From Candidatus Vicinibacter affinis (lineage in GTDB: Bacteria; Bacteroidota; Bacteroidia; Chitinophagales; Saprospiraceae), in contig JADJNH010000007.1 in assembly GCA_016714365.1 (NCBI GenBank), forward strand, positions 124,001 to 188,000: 64,000 bases of DNA, written 5' to 3'. Below, piece after piece: positions 55,939-64,000 of this stretch. The notes below the pieces were generated by a model. It saw only the letters and a program-made list of their open reading frames with translations. It was not told where the DNA came from and did no database searches. The position numbers and the translations under genes were made by a program. The stretch's first letter is position 1; the number at the start of each line of letters is the position of its first letter.

Positions 55939-56148
55939 GTTCTTTTTTTAACCCATACTATGCATTAGGGTTTCGTTATGAAAGGCAAAAGACCAAAAAA
56001 GACAAGTGCTCCCGCAAGATTTTTTGACAAGGCATAGTGGATTCTATGGTGCAGGAGAAAAATCGAGGAAGTACTTGTATTTGTAGGTGTTTTGACTTGG
56101 AATAGAAATTCTAATGCATAGAATGGGTTTATCAAGACAAAAAAGAAC
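55939..56148. mobile_element. MITE-like inverted-repeat element (about 210 bp)
   Basis: Left arm AACCCATACTATGCATTAG (55950-55968) and right arm (56111-56129) are reverse complements with 18 of 19 bases matching. Outside them GTTCTTTTTT (55939-55948) pairs with AAAAAAGAAC (56139-56148), with unequal spacers between the two blocks. The interior repeats similar CATAG/CTATG motifs. A leftward 78-codon ORF (55965-56201) crosses it, with a hydrophobic start, but looks like a by-product. It could be a non-autonomous element or a large structured RNA; no transposase is present and target duplications were not identified. Confidence 0.45.
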
Positions 56149-56358
56149 AATGACAATAGGATGAAACTTAGGACAACTTTAGTGAATAACTGGTTCCGCA
56201 AAACTGGTTTCTCCCTAAAAATTTTGACTTGACCCGAAATATCTCAAAACTTCAATCTTCCTGTTCGAATTTTAAAAAGTAGAGTCAATTAAATCAGCAA
56301 ACAATAATTTTTAAAGTGCATCAACGTACAAATACAGATCCCAATAATAATTTACACT

Positions 56359-57393
56359 TTAACGACCCAGCCACCTCAATGACTCATCAATAACCTCGTT
56401 CATGTGATTGCTTACAAAAACGCTCTTTCCTTCTGCATCTTTTTTCCATTCCGAAAAAGAATGATCATACGGATAAACTTTGAATGTGATGTTTTTCTTT
56501 TCCTTTCTGAGCGCCTCGATCTGTATATAATCATAACTGAGAACAGAAGTATTTCGATCTTTTGACGCAGCAACCAAATAGACAGGAATATTTAAAGAAA
56601 TAATGTCCTCCACTGGCTGATTCTTGCAAAAACTACTCCAGCGAAGATAGGTATGCCCAAACCATTCCCGATCGGTCGCAGCTGCATTTTTATAAATATC
56701 TTCAAAAATCAATTTAAGTGAATCAATATTTTTCTGAGCTTCCTCTTCTGCAATGATCCCACAAGCAGCATCCGTTCTATTTTGGATAATAAAATCATAA
56801 AACTGACTTAAGCCGTTCCCTACTAATAATACACAATGGGTAATCTTTTTACATTTTGCAGCCAACTTGGCCCCAACCTGAAATCCTTCTGAAATTCCCA
56901 TCACAGCAACCTTGCTTTGATCAACGGGATAATCTTTAATCACTTTTTTCAGCACCGCTTGAGCTGCTTCAACCCTCCAGTCCAAAGAGAGTCTTCTGGT
57001 ATATTCTGCAGGCTCCGGGTAAATGGGATAACCATGTTCGGGATCTCTTTTGACACTGTCTGCAAAGGGCACTCCGGGTTTACTGATGAGGACGATGTGG
57101 TAGTACTCTGATAATTTTCTATAATCAAATGGGACTGTACTCGCTGTCCCTTTTTCTACCAATTGAAAAAGTGGCATAGGTCCCGAACCATCTACATACA
57201 ATAGAAGTGGTTTCTTTTGAGAAGATTTGGGAGTGCTCACATAATAATTTACAGTACCCAGATCTTTCGTTACGAGGGAATGATTTTTAAATCCATATTT
57301 TTCCGGATTTACGGCTTGAGAATGGCTGGCTTGTGAGAAAGAGGCCATTAAAAGAAAAACTAAAATATGGGTCTTTAATTGATAAATTTTCAT
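56359..57393 (-). CDS. Exported alpha/beta hydrolase
   Basis: About 344 residues from ATG 57393, chosen because it gives a standard signal peptide (MKIYQLKTHILVFLLMASFS, then SHSQA); the frame opens at 57420. Alpha/beta-hydrolase features: oxyanion strand LLLYVDGSGPMP (about 67), nucleophile elbow VMGISEGFQVGA (G-x-S-x-G, about 165), acid in VAASKDRNT (about 265) and catalytic His in YPYDHSFSEW (about 300). It is a serine hydrolase of the envelope with unknown substrate (esterase or peptidase-like). Next gene upstream, in the same direction, is another serine hydrolase 78 bases before it. Confidence 0.8.
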   Translation of the reverse strand: MKIYQLKTHILVFLLMASFSQASHSQAVNPEKYGFKNHSLVTKDLGTVNYYVSTPKSSQKKPLLLYVDGSGPMPLFQLVEKGTASTVPFDYRKLSEYYHIVLISKPGVPFADSVKRDPEHGYPIYPEPAEYTRRLSLDWRVEAAQAVLKKVIKDYPVDQSKVAVMGISEGFQVGAKLAAKCKKITHCVLLVGNGLSQFYDFIIQNRTDAACGIIAEEEAQKNIDSLKLIFEDIYKNAAATDREWFGHTYLRWSSFCKNQPVEDIISLNIPVYLVAASKDRNTSVLSYDYIQIEALRKEKKNITFKVYPYDHSFSEWKKDAEGKSVFVSNHMNEVIDESLRWLGR

Positions 57394-57497
57394 TTTCAAA
57401 GTTATAAAAATAAATTTCAATTAAATTAAAGAAGAACAAATTTATTGCAGTATTGGACAGCTTTGTTCTAATTAAATATCAATAAAAAGTATGACGA

Positions 57498-58844
57498 TTA
57501 TTTCTCTAAATCAAGAATTTTTTCCTTAAGCTGATCGTCATTTGGAGACAATTCCAAAGCCAGTTTGTAATACTTGAGGGCGTTCATTTTATCTCCACTT
57601 TTTAAATAGGCTTCTGCAAGACTGTCATAAGTATTTACCACCTTAGGAAAAAGCGATACGTTCATTTTAAATAGATCCAAAGCGATTTCCATTTTATTTC
57701 CTCTGAGAAACTGATAGCCGAAGTAGTTTAAAAATCGATCGTCATAGGGAAGTTTAGCTTGCATGGCCAAATCCTCCACATGTTGTTTAACATAATCCAT
57801 TCCCTTCTCCTTGATAATTTTATACAATACCATTTGAAATGGCAACTCAAGCGGAGGATATGATTCACCATTCAAAATTGCCTTGATTCTTGGTGACAAT
57901 TCATCGGCAATTTCACCGGTGTTGGCCATCACCGCAAAAGAAAAGCCACTTTTTTCATGATAGTAAATGGTCGCATTCCAAATATCAGTCCCACCGGCAA
58001 ACATTCCATTGCCATATTTTCTGCCGGAAGCCAATTGGCCATTCATCTTAGCTTCGGCAAACCTCAACATGTCGCCGATGTTCATATAAATTCCGCCGGC
58101 AGGTGTACTGTTACTGCTTTCATCCACACTTCTCTTTTTCCCATCGAAATCTATCAAATGGCCAAATGCCCGATTGACTTGTCTTGACTTCTGATCTCTG
58201 GCATAATAGATTTCCGATATTCCCAATGGTTTTGCAATTCTGGTTAAAAGATTTTCCTCATAACTTTTTCCTGTTACTTTTTCAATCAGTGCACCCAAGA
58301 CTGCATATCCTGAATTGGAGTATTCTTGTTGCGTCCCCGGTTCAAAAAGCAATGGCTCCACTTTTATAATTTCAATCAATTCGTTCAGACTAAAATCGGT
58401 TTGTTGAATCTTTCTGAATTTCGGATTTCTCAGATAATCTCCTAATCCAGCTTTCATGTCAAGCAACATCTCAACAGTAATTTTATCTTCGTTATCCGCA
58501 GCAATTACATCAATATATTTACTAAGTTTATCTTGATATTGGAGATGACCCTCTTGCACCAGCTGATGAATTATTTCCTCTGTAAATTGCTTATTCAGCG
58601 AACCAATATTGAATAATTTTTTGGGGTCCATTTCCCTCTTTGTATTCCAGTCTGCATAACCATACTTCCTGTAATAAATTTGTTTGGTGCGGTGGGACAG
58701 AATTACCTGTCCGGTAAATATTCCTTTGTCATATGCATCACTCAAAAGTGAATCCAGCTTTTGAAACATGACCGTATTCACATCTTGAGTGAAAACATTT
58801 GCACTCACCATCATGACCCCAATGATTAGAAATTGAATTTTCAT
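57498..58844 (-). CDS. Beta-lactamase-fold serine hydrolase with C-terminal TPR repeats
   Basis: 448 residues with a signal peptide (1-19, ending VFTQ). Residues ~25-340 form a class C beta-lactamase/penicillin-binding-like domain: nucleophile S82-L-N-K85 (SxxK), YSNSGY (Y-x-N, about 160) and the family pattern GGIYMNIGDMLRFAE (about 250). The last ~100 residues are TPR repeats (AYLKSGDKMNALKYYKLALELSP). This combination is usual for Bacteroidota 'serine hydrolase' proteins, acting as esterases, D-aminopeptidases or lactamase-like enzymes. No evidence that it confers resistance. It is probably co-transcribed with the alpha/beta hydrolase downstream. Confidence 0.87.
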   Translation of the reverse strand: MKIQFLIIGVMMVSANVFTQDVNTVMFQKLDSLLSDAYDKGIFTGQVILSHRTKQIYYRKYGYADWNTKREMDPKKLFNIGSLNKQFTEEIIHQLVQEGHLQYQDKLSKYIDVIAADNEDKITVEMLLDMKAGLGDYLRNPKFRKIQQTDFSLNELIEIIKVEPLLFEPGTQQEYSNSGYAVLGALIEKVTGKSYEENLLTRIAKPLGISEIYYARDQKSRQVNRAFGHLIDFDGKKRSVDESSNSTPAGGIYMNIGDMLRFAEAKMNGQLASGRKYGNGMFAGGTDIWNATIYYHEKSGFSFAVMANTGEIADELSPRIKAILNGESYPPLELPFQMVLYKIIKEKGMDYVKQHVEDLAMQAKLPYDDRFLNYFGYQFLRGNKMEIALDLFKMNVSLFPKVVNTYDSLAEAYLKSGDKMNALKYYKLALELSPNDDQLKEKILDLEK

Positions 58845-58961
58845 TGCAATTAATTTTATTTCTTATTATTTTTTAAACGATCAAGAGCAATTCAATCATC
58901 AACCAATTAACTAATTAGCTCATTTTCAAATTTCCTAATTCTCTCGTTAGCCGCTTTCGCG

Positions 58962-59034
58962 CCTGCCTGCCGACGCAGTCAGGCAGGGTTCCTTCTCTTA
59001 TCGTGCTGTGGCACGATACTCTGCCGAAGCAGAG
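58962..59034. repeat. Cluster of three G+C-rich hairpins (REP-like)
   Basis: Three back-to-back inverted repeats in A+T-rich surroundings: CCTGCCTG/CAGGCAGG (58962-58969/58980-58987), TCGTGC-TGTG-GCACGA (59001-59016) and CTCTGC-CGAA-GCAGAG (59019-59034). Flanking them are short direct repeats of CATTAGCTCATT type on both sides (about 58910-58925 and 59040-59100). This is the only sharply G+C-rich intergenic DNA in the window. Confidence 0.6.
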
Positions 59035-59095
59035 ATCGTTCAGTCACTCATTAGCACATTAACTCATTATCACATTAGCTAATTATTACATTAGC

Positions 59096-61528
59096 TCATT
59101 CATTTATCCTCCCCGCTTCTTCCTCCATCCCCGTTTTTCTTTTACTCGATTTCAGATTCTGGTTTCCAAACAAATAGCTGACGCTGATGCTTGCCCTTCT
59201 TGTATCATAACGGCCGCTTCCTTCAGATTCCAATCCATCAAAACTGGAAACGCCATCCCATCCCGATTCATAAAACAAATCAGAGATACCCAATCGCACA
59301 TTCATGCGATCGTTTAAGAATTTACGTTGCAACCCAAGGTCGAGACTCCAACTGGACTCATAGACAAAAACACCTCCCCAGACGCCCGGGCCGGAATAAT
59401 ATCCGGACACTTCTCCTTTAAGTTTCCAGGGAAGTTCGAAAGTGTGCTGTTGGTAAATGTTGTAGGTAAAAGCTTGTACATCCACGACAGCGCCTTCACC
59501 GTAATCAGCCTGATTGTCGATGTGTGATCCGCTGAGGTTGAAATAGGCATTCCAGAATTTTAAAATTTCTACCGGAATGCTGACACTGGTACTCCAAATT
59601 TTTTGAGTGGCCAGATTATCCCAGGAAATGAAGCTGGCTCTTGGATCAGAATCATCGGGCCCAATAAGACGGGTGATTTGATTTTCTGTGAGACTGTATC
59701 CCGCTTTAAAATTATAACGGGAACCAAGGGTATATCCTAATTCAATGTTGTTGACAATCTCCGGCCTGAGAAACGGATTTCCTTTTTCAAAGGAAAGTTG
59801 GCTCAACTGATTGTTGAATGGATTAAGTACATTGTAATCCGGACGATTGATTCTTTTACCATAGTTGAGATTAAAGGAATGTTTTGGGGAAGGTGTAAAG
59901 TTGAGTCCGGCACTGGGAAACCAACTGAGATAATCCAGTAAAACAGGTGGCTCCTGAAGTTCCGGAAGAAAAGCACGGAGATCTCCTGTTGCATTGGTTT
60001 GTTCGGTGCGCATTCCGAAACTGGCGTTCCATTTTTTTGTCAAAGGTCTTTGGTAATTTAAATAAACCGCATAAACATTTTCATCGTATTCAAACAAATT
60101 AGATCGTCTGTCATCCCGAATATTCAGTCCGGTTATTTCATCAAAAACCAGGAAAGTATTATCAGAAACCACCTTGCTGATTTTTGTTCCTGCAGCAACT
60201 GTTCCGCCAAATAAATTTTGCTCATAATCAGCTTTGAAAGTGTAAATTTTAATGTCCGTCGGAGTCTCAAAATTATTGATGACTCTGCTCAATACAGAAT
60301 CCTCTGTGGCATTCCAATAAGCATTTGGTTGTGATCTCCTGCCGTCATTGGTAAAATGCCCATAGTCAAGGTCTATATTGAAATTTCTTCCTTTTTTTGC
60401 ATCGTAGCGATAGTTGAGGTTGTAGGTGTTCTGATGTCGGGTATTTTTACTAACCGTCTGGGCTACCAGTATGCTGTCCACTAACGATTGGCTGGTTGCC
60501 TCTGCGATGGTAATGCGATTGTATCCAAGTTGTCTTCCCATGTGCAAGCCAGGCGAATAGAGGAATCCAATGGTTTGATTTTTATCCAGATAATAATCTG
60601 CACCGAGTCGGAGATTTGCAAATCGTCCACGGTTGCGCAGCACATTTAACTCTTCAAGGTAAAGTCCATTTTGGTAACTGATGAAATCGAGGGTATTGAA
60701 TCCCTTTTGTTGCCCAATTCCCAATTGTCCAAAAAAATTAAATTTTTTGTTTCGATAATTAGCATTGCTACTTAAGTTGGTCCGGTTGTATTTTCCCTGA
60801 CCGCTGGTCACACTCACTGTACCGTTGGCACCAAGACTTTTATCTCTTTTCAGGCGAATGTCCAGAATACCCGCATTCCCCTCTGCTTCATATTTGGCTC
60901 CGGGATTGGAGATGATGTCTATGCGATCAATTTGCTCTGCGGGAAGACTTTGCAGATAATTACTCAGTTCCTCTCCATTCAGCGGAAGACGTTTTCCATC
61001 CACGTAAACCAAAACACCGGTACGCCCCAGTACGCTGATGTTGTCATTGTTGTCTACTGTAACGCTCGGAGCTTTGCGTAGCAAGGACAAGGCATCGGAG
61101 CCTACACTGTTGATGGTTCCCTGTACGTTAAAGACCGTTCGGTCAGGTTTGATCTCAATTAATGCACGGGTGGCTTTTACGGTGGCTGCATCCAGGGCAA
61201 TGCTACCGGATTGCAAGGTCAGGGTACCCAGATCCATGGCTTGTCCTGGCTTTAATGACAACTTACTGATCTTTAGATTGTCCATGCCAAGAAAACTCGC
61301 CATCACCTCATAAACCCCCTCCTTCAAACCCGCAAAGGCAAATTTACCCTCTGCATCACTAGGCTCCACTTTTACGATCGAACTGTCCACAGCCTGATAC
61401 AGGACTACGTTGGCAAACTCTACTGCCCCGCCTTCCGGGCTCTTTAAAGCTCCGTAAATACGGCCTTCCTGGGCCATCAAGCTTCCAGTTACAAACATTA
61501 ATAACGACCAAAACCAAACTCTCTTCAT
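59096..61528 (-). CDS. TonB-dependent outer-membrane receptor (OMP_b-brl_3 type)
   Basis: 810 residues. Signal peptide (1-19, ending LMAQ); an N-terminal carboxypeptidase-regulatory-like/CNA-B beta domain (~20-105: GRIYGALKSPEGGAVEFANV, EGKFAFAGLKEGVYEV); a plug (~120-225: GRTGVLVYVDGKRLPLNGEEL, DRIDIISNPGAKYEAEGNAG); and a ~580-residue beta barrel whose late strands include RINRPDYNVLNPF. This class of receptor has no known fixed substrate and no SusD partner here. It is preceded by a palindromic operator-like site and a TAnnTTTG box, so it is probably regulated. Confidence 0.9.
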   Translation of the reverse strand: MKRVWFWSLLMFVTGSLMAQEGRIYGALKSPEGGAVEFANVVLYQAVDSSIVKVEPSDAEGKFAFAGLKEGVYEVMASFLGMDNLKISKLSLKPGQAMDLGTLTLQSGSIALDAATVKATRALIEIKPDRTVFNVQGTINSVGSDALSLLRKAPSVTVDNNDNISVLGRTGVLVYVDGKRLPLNGEELSNYLQSLPAEQIDRIDIISNPGAKYEAEGNAGILDIRLKRDKSLGANGTVSVTSGQGKYNRTNLSSNANYRNKKFNFFGQLGIGQQKGFNTLDFISYQNGLYLEELNVLRNRGRFANLRLGADYYLDKNQTIGFLYSPGLHMGRQLGYNRITIAEATSQSLVDSILVAQTVSKNTRHQNTYNLNYRYDAKKGRNFNIDLDYGHFTNDGRRSQPNAYWNATEDSVLSRVINNFETPTDIKIYTFKADYEQNLFGGTVAAGTKISKVVSDNTFLVFDEITGLNIRDDRRSNLFEYDENVYAVYLNYQRPLTKKWNASFGMRTEQTNATGDLRAFLPELQEPPVLLDYLSWFPSAGLNFTPSPKHSFNLNYGKRINRPDYNVLNPFNNQLSQLSFEKGNPFLRPEIVNNIELGYTLGSRYNFKAGYSLTENQITRLIGPDDSDPRASFISWDNLATQKIWSTSVSIPVEILKFWNAYFNLSGSHIDNQADYGEGAVVDVQAFTYNIYQQHTFELPWKLKGEVSGYYSGPGVWGGVFVYESSWSLDLGLQRKFLNDRMNVRLGISDLFYESGWDGVSSFDGLESEGSGRYDTRRASISVSYLFGNQNLKSSKRKTGMEEEAGRINE

Positions 61529-61608
61529 AATCTATTAAAATTGCATCAATTTAAAACTTGCGTCAGCGCATAGAGGAATGTAGAACTCCCCCCGGCCTCT
61601 TCGCCCAA

Positions 61609-61616
61609 CAAAAGTA
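61609..61616 (-). promoter_or_regulatory. Putative -7 box for the TonB receptor gene
   Basis: Minus strand TACTTTTG (61616-61609) matches TAnnTTTG and would give a 5' leader of ~75 bases. A TTTC in the right half of the palindrome at 61635-61650 sits at a -33-like distance (21-base spacer). Confidence 0.45.
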
Positions 61617-61634
61617 AACATTTTGGCAAACATA

Positions 61635-61650
61635 TACGAAAGCTTTCGTA
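61635..61650. promoter_or_regulatory. Perfect 16-bp palindrome upstream of the TonB receptor
   Basis: TACGAAAGCTTTCGTA is fully self-complementary, sits about 107 bases before the receptor's start codon and overlaps the likely -33 region. It has the form of a dimeric repressor or activator site. The cognate regulator is not in the window. Confidence 0.55.
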
Positions 61651-61942
61651 CTTTAAGAACAATTTAACATTTGCCAATGATTGGGTCATTGCAATCCTTT
61701 TTTTTATTGGTCAGTCATTTTGGAAACACATTCATAATTTGCAAAGCCTGTTCCTCCAAATGTATCTCATAAAAATTTAAATCGCCGTTGATACCTCAAG
61801 TCATTCAAAATAAATGTCCAAAAATTTGGAATTCTCAATCAGCCTTTACTATATTCACTCAGTTTTTACTACACCACATTTTTTTAGACACCGATTTAAC
61901 ACTGGGTATGTAGCATTTATATATGGTTTAAAAATATAACTC
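61651..61942. other. Intergenic region, no gene recognised
   Basis: A+T-rich, between the divergent TonB receptor and the orphan tail ORF. No ORF or clear terminator seen. Confidence 0.35.
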
Positions 61943-62245
61943 ATGAGCAATAAATATATTGGTAAATTAATCGACACATGCGTTCGTAAAACAAATAATT
62001 TTACATTTAATATCAATAATATTGAAGTCCCAATCCCCACTACAAATTATCTTAGCTTCCTTGGTGAAATTCCCGAAGATCACCAACTTAAAATTTATTC
62101 ATCAAATGGAATCGAGGTCTATTCTGGTAAAGTGGTTGAAAAAACAATAAACACCTCAAATTTTCCTCCCGGAATTTACTTTTTAGAATTGTCATCAAGT
62201 TCAAAATCAATTTTTAATAAAGTATTTATTTCCAAAGTTCATTAG
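61943..62245 (+). CDS. Orphan T9SS type A sorting-domain-like small protein
   Basis: 100 residues without a signal peptide. The last ~55 residues have the pattern of a type A T9SS tail: LKIYSSNGIEVYSGKVV, then NTSNFPPGIYFLELSSS (the P-x-G-x-Y-x-L-x turn) and a C-terminal strand NKVFISKV. The first ~40 residues hold a beta-strand-like segment. An in-frame stop (61937-61939) lies directly upstream, so it is not simply truncated by choice of start. It may be the residual 3' end of a lost cargo gene or a free-standing tail module. It overlaps the gap to the next gene by only one base (62246). Confidence 0.5.
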   Translation: MSNKYIGKLIDTCVRKTNNFTFNINNIEVPIPTTNYLSFLGEIPEDHQLKIYSSNGIEVYSGKVVEKTINTSNFPPGIYFLELSSSSKSIFNKVFISKVH

Positions 62246-62246
62246 A

Positions 62247-64000
62247 ATGAAACATTGCATTATTGGTTTACTGATGGTAATCTTCGGTTTACCATCAGTA
62301 TCTCAGAAACTCTATTTCGTCGCTCAGGATAGTCAAAAACAACAAAATGATATTTTTGAATTAGACATAAATTCATGTACTTATACCTTATGGTGCGATG
62401 ATTATCAAGATAGTGATTTTTACATTAGACCTTTCCCTTACAAATTTTACTTTATAACTTGTGTAAATGAAATTGTTACCTGGGAATTATTAGATTCCTG
62501 CCATCAGGGCTCCAAAGTTGAATTATGGATTCAACCATCTATTCCAAGATCAATTGGTTATTCCAGAGAGAGTGACAAAAATGGGATTATTTGGTTATTT
62601 GATCCTTTAGGTGTAGGCAAAGTAAATCCACCTAGTCTTTTTTATACTTATCAAAACTATGCGAACCTTAATCTTTTTAGGTTCGGCCAATATGCCACAA
62701 TTTACAATGGAAAAATATACACCATAGGTACTGAAATTAATGACCCTCTAAACAAAATAAGCATATTTGAAATCGATACTTCAACTTTAAAAGTAATAAG
62801 AAAAATTAGAACTTTTGAAAATTATGAAACCGCTCCTGGTTCACTATTTCCATTGAATATAAGTTGTGGGGTAAGCCATTTAATTTGTATTGTTCAAAAT
62901 AAGTTATACTATTTGGATATTAATTCAGGAAATCTAAGTTTAATGTGTGACGTACAGCTCAATGCACCAAATGATAACTTTTTAGTCAATGGAGCTTCAC
63001 CCTGGCCTTACAATCCAAATGATTGTGATGTTTTCATTGATTTGGATTTGGATGGAAACTCAGGAGATAAGACCAATGGATTTAACAAATTTTTGAAATG
63101 TCGTCAAAATAAATCGCTTATAACCGATGCTGATTTAGATGTATTTTCTGATTTTGGAAGCATGGATTCATTGAACGTTGAACTTTTAAATACTGTTGAC
63201 AACAACTATGAGCGATTATCATTGGATACTTTTGGAAATTTTAAAGCTATTAATTCAAATACTTTTGTAAGAATTTTTCCCTCCGGTTTTACTTCAAACA
63301 AAGATTATGAACTGGCTTTAAAAAATATTTATTATGTCAATGATGCATGCCCGGTTTCTCCCGGTTTAAGAAAAATAAGGTTTATAGCTTATAAAAATGG
63401 AAAAACAGATACTGCTATTTGTAATTTAAATATTATAGGGCCTTATTTTAATGCAGGTAGCAATAATCAAATTTCAATTTGTAAAATTGACACTGTTATA
63501 AATTTATCTTCTTTCCTTGGAACTTGTTTTAGTTCTAATGGCATCTGGAGCAATTCAAAAGGAATTTTAAACCCCTCAAAAGATACCAGTGGAATTTACT
63601 CTTATACAGTAGGTGATTCCATTTGTGGAATAGATGCTGCATTTATCAAAGTTGATTTGCTTGGTCTACCTGCTTTTGACTTAGGAGCGGATCAATATAT
63701 TTGTCCTGGAGACAGTGTTAGTTTTGAAGTCCCTGCCCTTCTTACTGTGGAATGGCAAGACAAGAGTACAGCACCAAAATATGTTGTCACGAATCCAGGA
63801 ATTTACGAAGTAAGAATAACCAATGATAAGGGTTGTTTTATTTATGATTCGATTCAGATTTTTCAAAACAATTATACAACTGTAACCAGGTCCACATCCA
63901 TCTGTCAGAATCAAAATTTTATCTATAAAAACATCTCCTATCCTCCCGGTTTTCTCATCAGAGATACCCTCTACGCTGCCTCCGGCTGCGATACTTTACT
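62247..64000 (+). CDS. Secreted protein with GCD-type repeats (3' end beyond the window)
   Basis: Open frame of 584+ codons from ATG 62247, with no stop before the window ends. Signal peptide (about 1-20: MKHCIIGLLMVIFGLPSVSQ). The first ~250 residues look like a beta-propeller of strand pairs (e.g. LYYLDINSGNLSL). A calcium-type loop DLDLDGNSGD follows at about residue 275, then an Ig-like/Cys-bearing region. Near the edge, DLGADQYICPGDSVSF and SICQNQNFIYKN ... GCDTL begin the GCD-type repeat family of the giant genes. A CHU_C or type A tail is expected beyond the edge but not seen. The DNA is A+T-rich. It begins one base after the orphan tail ORF's stop. Confidence 0.75.
   Translation, partial: MKHCIIGLLMVIFGLPSVSQKLYFVAQDSQKQQNDIFELDINSCTYTLWCDDYQDSDFYIRPFPYKFYFITCVNEIVTWELLDSCHQGSKVELWIQPSIPRSIGYSRESDKNGIIWLFDPLGVGKVNPPSLFYTYQNYANLNLFRFGQYATIYNGKIYTIGTEINDPLNKISIFEIDTSTLKVIRKIRTFENYETAPGSLFPLNISCGVSHLICIVQNKLYYLDINSGNLSLMCDVQLNAPNDNFLVNGASPWPYNPNDCDVFIDLDLDGNSGDKTNGFNKFLKCRQNKSLITDADLDVFSDFGSMDSLNVELLNTVDNNYERLSLDTFGNFKAINSNTFVRIFPSGFTSNKDYELALKNIYYVNDACPVSPGLRKIRFIAYKNGKTDTAICNLNIIGPYFNAGSNNQISICKIDTVINLSSFLGTCFSSNGIWSNSKGILNPSKDTSGIYSYTVGDSICGIDAAFIKVDLLGLPAFDLGADQYICPGDSVSFEVPALLTVEWQDKSTAPKYVVTNPGIYEVRITNDKGCFIYDSIQIFQNNYTTVTRSTSICQNQNFIYKNISYPPGFLIRDTLYAASGCDTL

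Noticed and set aside
55965..56201. 78-codon leftward ORF with a hydrophobic start
   Set aside because: It lies across the inverted-repeat element and has no recognised family; more likely a by-product of the repeat.
57498..58844. Antibiotic-resistance beta-lactamase
   Set aside because: The SxxK/YxN fold with TPR tail fits general serine hydrolases; nothing indicates beta-lactam hydrolysis.
1..64000. tRNA or rRNA genes
   Set aside because: No cloverleaf with a GTTCRANTC-like T-arm and no rRNA signature noticed on either strand; a tRNAscan run would settle it.

Overview
This window looks like chromosome from a Bacteroidota member, most likely of the Saprospiria/Saprospiraceae type. That is inferred from gene content, not from a marker gene. 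The support is: several very large secreted proteins ending in type IX secretion system (T9SS) sorting domains (type A 'PNP...' tails and the CHU_C/gliding-motility type), a PorW/SprE-like T9SS lipoprotein, delta-60, SdrD-B and FG-GAP repeat proteins, an OMP_b-brl_3 TonB-dependent receptor, TAnnTTTG-type promoter boxes and an A+T-rich sequence. I see no rRNA, tRNA, CRISPR array, integrase or transposase gene.

Layout. 1-8.4 kb is housekeeping: a truncated SDR reductase, metF and metH (methionine/one-carbon cycle, both leftward), lgt, a small barrel protein and def. 8.5-19.6 kb holds a TauE/SafE permease, a CHU_C secreted protein, mnmG, a CDF cation exporter, an M23 peptidase, the PorW/SprE lipoprotein and an AlkB repair enzyme. 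19.7-31.7 kb is a surface-protein region: a T9SS cargo gene whose signal peptide is cut off by a nine-C tract, a 1.35-kaa FG-GAP/GCDS-repeat protein, and a 1784-aa SdrD-B repeat protein. 32-38.2 kb carries a barrel protein, an MbnP/MbnH pair (copper-binding protein plus its diheme MauG-like enzyme), a T9SS sulfatase and a YHYH-domain protein. 38.2-43.3 kb has a putative leftward small RNA divergent from an OxyR regulator, a macro-domain protein and a delta-60 protein. 43.4-49 kb contains arrays of palindromic, G-quadruplex-type repeats flanking a second FG-GAP/GCDS protein that is a chimeric paralogue of the first. 49-55.6 kb returns to metabolism: hmgA-hppD (tyrosine degradation), a DEAD-box helicase with a cold-shock protein, a KAS III enzyme and a formate/nitrite-type channel. 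55.6-64 kb has a MITE-like inverted repeat, an alpha/beta hydrolase, a beta-lactamase-fold hydrolase with TPRs, a TonB-dependent receptor, an orphan T9SS tail ORF and the start of another secreted GCD-repeat protein running off the window.

The most interesting signals are: (a) the repeat arrays with perfect G3-N6-G3-N6-G3-N6-G3 motifs sitting directly 3' of two paralogous surface-protein genes that share about 2.6 kb of near-identical 3' sequence but have different 5' halves, suggesting cassette exchange; (b) a possible phase-variable C9 tract; (c) a putative regulatory RNA placed next to oxyR in the same arrangement as E. coli oxyS; (d) the MbnP/MbnH plus sulfatase plus YHYH cluster. All functional readings are inference from sequence by eye; no search was run.
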